In this document: positions 6,772-8,441 of the stretch, in pieces
Layout of the letters: each line of letters begins with the position of its first letter
Position numbering within the stretch: the first letter of the stretch is position 1
Assembly: GCA_008081325.1 (NCBI GenBank)
Contig: VMCO01000096.1
Coordinates: 1-8,441, forward strand
Length of the DNA stretch: 8,441 nt
From: Flavobacteriaceae bacterium
Lineage (GTDB): Bacteria; Bacteroidota; Bacteroidia; Flavobacteriales; Flavobacteriaceae
Direction of reading: 5' to 3'
Made by a program: the position numbers and the translations under genes
The notes under the pieces: generated by a model
Told to the model about the DNA's origin: nothing
The model's input: the letters and a program-made list of their open reading frames with translations, nothing else
Databases searched by the model: none

Positions 6772-8427
6772 ATGAGAAAAATTTTACACCTTTTTATAAT
6801 AGCTTTATTAGCTTATAGTTGCGGTTCTAACGGAAACCTTAATAAATCCAAAGGTGAACTTGTTGGGGTTAAGGGAAATAAATACTATGCAGAAAAGCCT
6901 TTTGGAATGGTTCTAGTTCCTGGTGGTTCTTTCATAATGGGTAAGTCAGATGATGATATGCCTTCTATTCAAGACGCCCCTACTAAAACGGTAACCGTAA
7001 GGTCATTTTACATGGATGAGACTGAAATTACCAATGCAGAATACAGACAGTTTGTAAGATGGGTAAGAGATTCAGTAATCAGAACTGCACTGGCTGAACA
7101 GTTTAGAGATAGAGATGATATAGGTCCAGAAAGTGAATATTTCAAATATTTATATAAATCTGAAAAAGCTAGTAAAGAATCAGATACTGATTCAGATTGG
7201 GATGGAAAAACTGATTTAGATTGGGATGTTGATCTAGATTATTTTGGCCCAACATACGGAAACACAAAATCATCTTTCTCGAGGGATTCAATTTTCTTTA
7301 ACGACGATAGTGAATATGCAGAAGTTGTAAGGGATTTTCTATTTGAAGAGGATGAAATTTTTAACGATATAGTCTTTTCTTGGAAGGTAGATAAGTTTGC
7401 TTATGAAAATAGGTACTCTAATTTGTCAGGACCTAACGGTTATCTTTCAAGGATGGAAGAATATAAAAGAATGGCAATTGAAGAGCTATATGATCAACAA
7501 ACGGGTCAACTAATACAAGATGATCAAATGCAGGTGACTGATATATCTCAACCAGGTTCCTTTAGACAGTTTGAGATTAGATTAGCTACCCCAAGTGGTG
7601 GTTATGGAGAAGTTGAAGAAACAATTACAATTAATGAAGACTATATTCATTCGCGATTTCCTTCAAGCAAAAGAAGTAATTTTATCAAAGAAATTCCTAT
7701 CCCTATATATCCAGACACAACAGTATGGATAAGAGATTTTGATTATTCATACAATGAGCCAATGCACAACGATTATTTTTGGCATGACGCTTATAATGAT
7801 TATCCGGTAGTCGGAGTAACATGGCATCAAGCCAAAGCTTTTTGCGAATGGAGAACTAAGACAAAAAATAGTTATCAAAAGACCAAGAAGAAAAAGAGTT
7901 TAGTTCCTGAATTTAGATTACCTACTGAAGCTGAATGGGAGTATGCTGCTAGAGGTGGCCTACAAGGTGCAATGTATCCGTGGGGAGGACCTTACACAAA
8001 AAATGACAGAGGATGTTTTATGGCAAACTTTAAGCCAATGAGGGGTGATTATTCGGTTGATCAAGCGCTATACACAGTTGAAGCTAATGCTTATGATCCA
8101 AATGGATATAACTTGTTTAATATGGCAGGTAATGTTTCTGAATGGATTGATTCATCTTATGAGCCAGAAGCTTATGAATTTTCTTCAACTATAAACCCTA
8201 ATGTAAATGACGAGGAAAATGAATTAAAGGTGATTAGAGGTGGTTCTTGGAAAGATGTAAAGTATTTTTTACAGGTAAGTTCTAGAGATTATGAAAATGC
8301 AGACGAGGCGAGAAGTTATATAGGTTTCAGAACTGTACACGATTACCTTGGTGCGGACATGACAGCTAATGCTATGACTAACGCATCAATAAGAAAACAA
8401 AACAATAGAAGAAGTTATATCAAATAA
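6772..8427 (+). CDS. gldK: GldK/PorK-type lipoprotein of the gliding and type IX secretion machinery
   Basis: GldK is an outer-membrane lipoprotein that forms the periplasmic ring with GldN, linked to the GldLM motor of the type IX secretion system. The 551-residue product begins with a lipoprotein signal (MRKILHLFIIALLAYSC, lipidated Cys17). GELVGVKG (28-35) and KPFGMVLVPGGSFIMGKSD (42-60) open a sulfatase-modifying-factor (FGE-like) fold. That fold resumes with PDTTVWIRDFDYSYNEP (314-330), PVVGVTWHQAKAFCEWR (345-361), FRLPTEAEWEYAARGG (381-396), YPWGGPYTKNDRGCF (402-416), NMAGNVSEW (450-458) and IRGGSWKD (488-495), and ends with YIGFRTV (516-522). The catalytic Cys pair of true formylglycine-generating enzymes is absent after RGGSW, as expected for a structural GldK. 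Between about 100 and 313 lies a long acidic insertion, which makes the protein longer than the roughly 450-490 residues I recall for GldK/PorK. The start is preceded by a purine-rich AGAGAAG. gldL is expected next but lies outside. Confidence 0.95.
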   Translation: MRKILHLFIIALLAYSCGSNGNLNKSKGELVGVKGNKYYAEKPFGMVLVPGGSFIMGKSDDDMPSIQDAPTKTVTVRSFYMDETEITNAEYRQFVRWVRDSVIRTALAEQFRDRDDIGPESEYFKYLYKSEKASKESDTDSDWDGKTDLDWDVDLDYFGPTYGNTKSSFSRDSIFFNDDSEYAEVVRDFLFEEDEIFNDIVFSWKVDKFAYENRYSNLSGPNGYLSRMEEYKRMAIEELYDQQTGQLIQDDQMQVTDISQPGSFRQFEIRLATPSGGYGEVEETITINEDYIHSRFPSSKRSNFIKEIPIPIYPDTTVWIRDFDYSYNEPMHNDYFWHDAYNDYPVVGVTWHQAKAFCEWRTKTKNSYQKTKKKKSLVPEFRLPTEAEWEYAARGGLQGAMYPWGGPYTKNDRGCFMANFKPMRGDYSVDQALYTVEANAYDPNGYNLFNMAGNVSEWIDSSYEPEAYEFSSTINPNVNDEENELKVIRGGSWKDVKYFLQVSSRDYENADEARSYIGFRTVHDYLGADMTANAMTNASIRKQNNRRSYIK

Positions 8428-8441
8428 ATAAACAATAATTT

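Overview
The window looks like ordinary core chromosome of a member of the Bacteroidota, most likely the class Flavobacteriia or order Flavobacteriales. The evidence is low GC (about one third by eye), starts without clear Shine-Dalgarno sequences, TAnnTTTG-type -7 boxes upstream of genes, and gene content: a Bacteroidota-type LptE, the miaB / sigma-54 activator / lptE cluster, and gldK of the gliding and type IX secretion machinery. A genus cannot be named from this stretch. No tRNA, rRNA, CRISPR array, insertion sequence or sign of recent transfer was seen.

Leftward block (minus strand, 2844 down to 1): miaB (tRNA methylthiotransferase), a sigma-54-dependent activator without a sensory domain, and the first 46 codons of lptE. 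The spacing is 3 bp between miaB and the activator, and a 4-base ATGA overlap between the activator and lptE. This is a tight, probably translationally coupled operon joining tRNA modification, a transcription activator and outer-membrane LPS transport.

Divergent region (2845-2982, 138 bp): it holds a -7-like box for each direction. It also has two almost identical 11-bp palindromes sharing the core ACAATTTGT, centred 32 bp apart on either side of the miaB -7 box.

Rightward block (plus strand): topA (DNA topoisomerase I, complete) is followed after 13 bp by a 395-residue arginase/formimidoylglutamase-fold protein that has lost about half of the metal ligands of its family. A 131-bp gap with three hairpin or palindrome structures then leads to gldK, a complete lipoprotein of the T9SS/gliding ring. 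The window ends 14 bp past the gldK stop, where gldL would normally follow.

Nothing here is a clearly undescribed system. The observations most worth a second look are the probable ureohydrolase pseudoenzyme next to gldK, the enlarged insertion with a calcium-loop-like motif in GldK, the paired palindromes at the divergent promoter, and the terminator-like palindrome just ahead of gldK.
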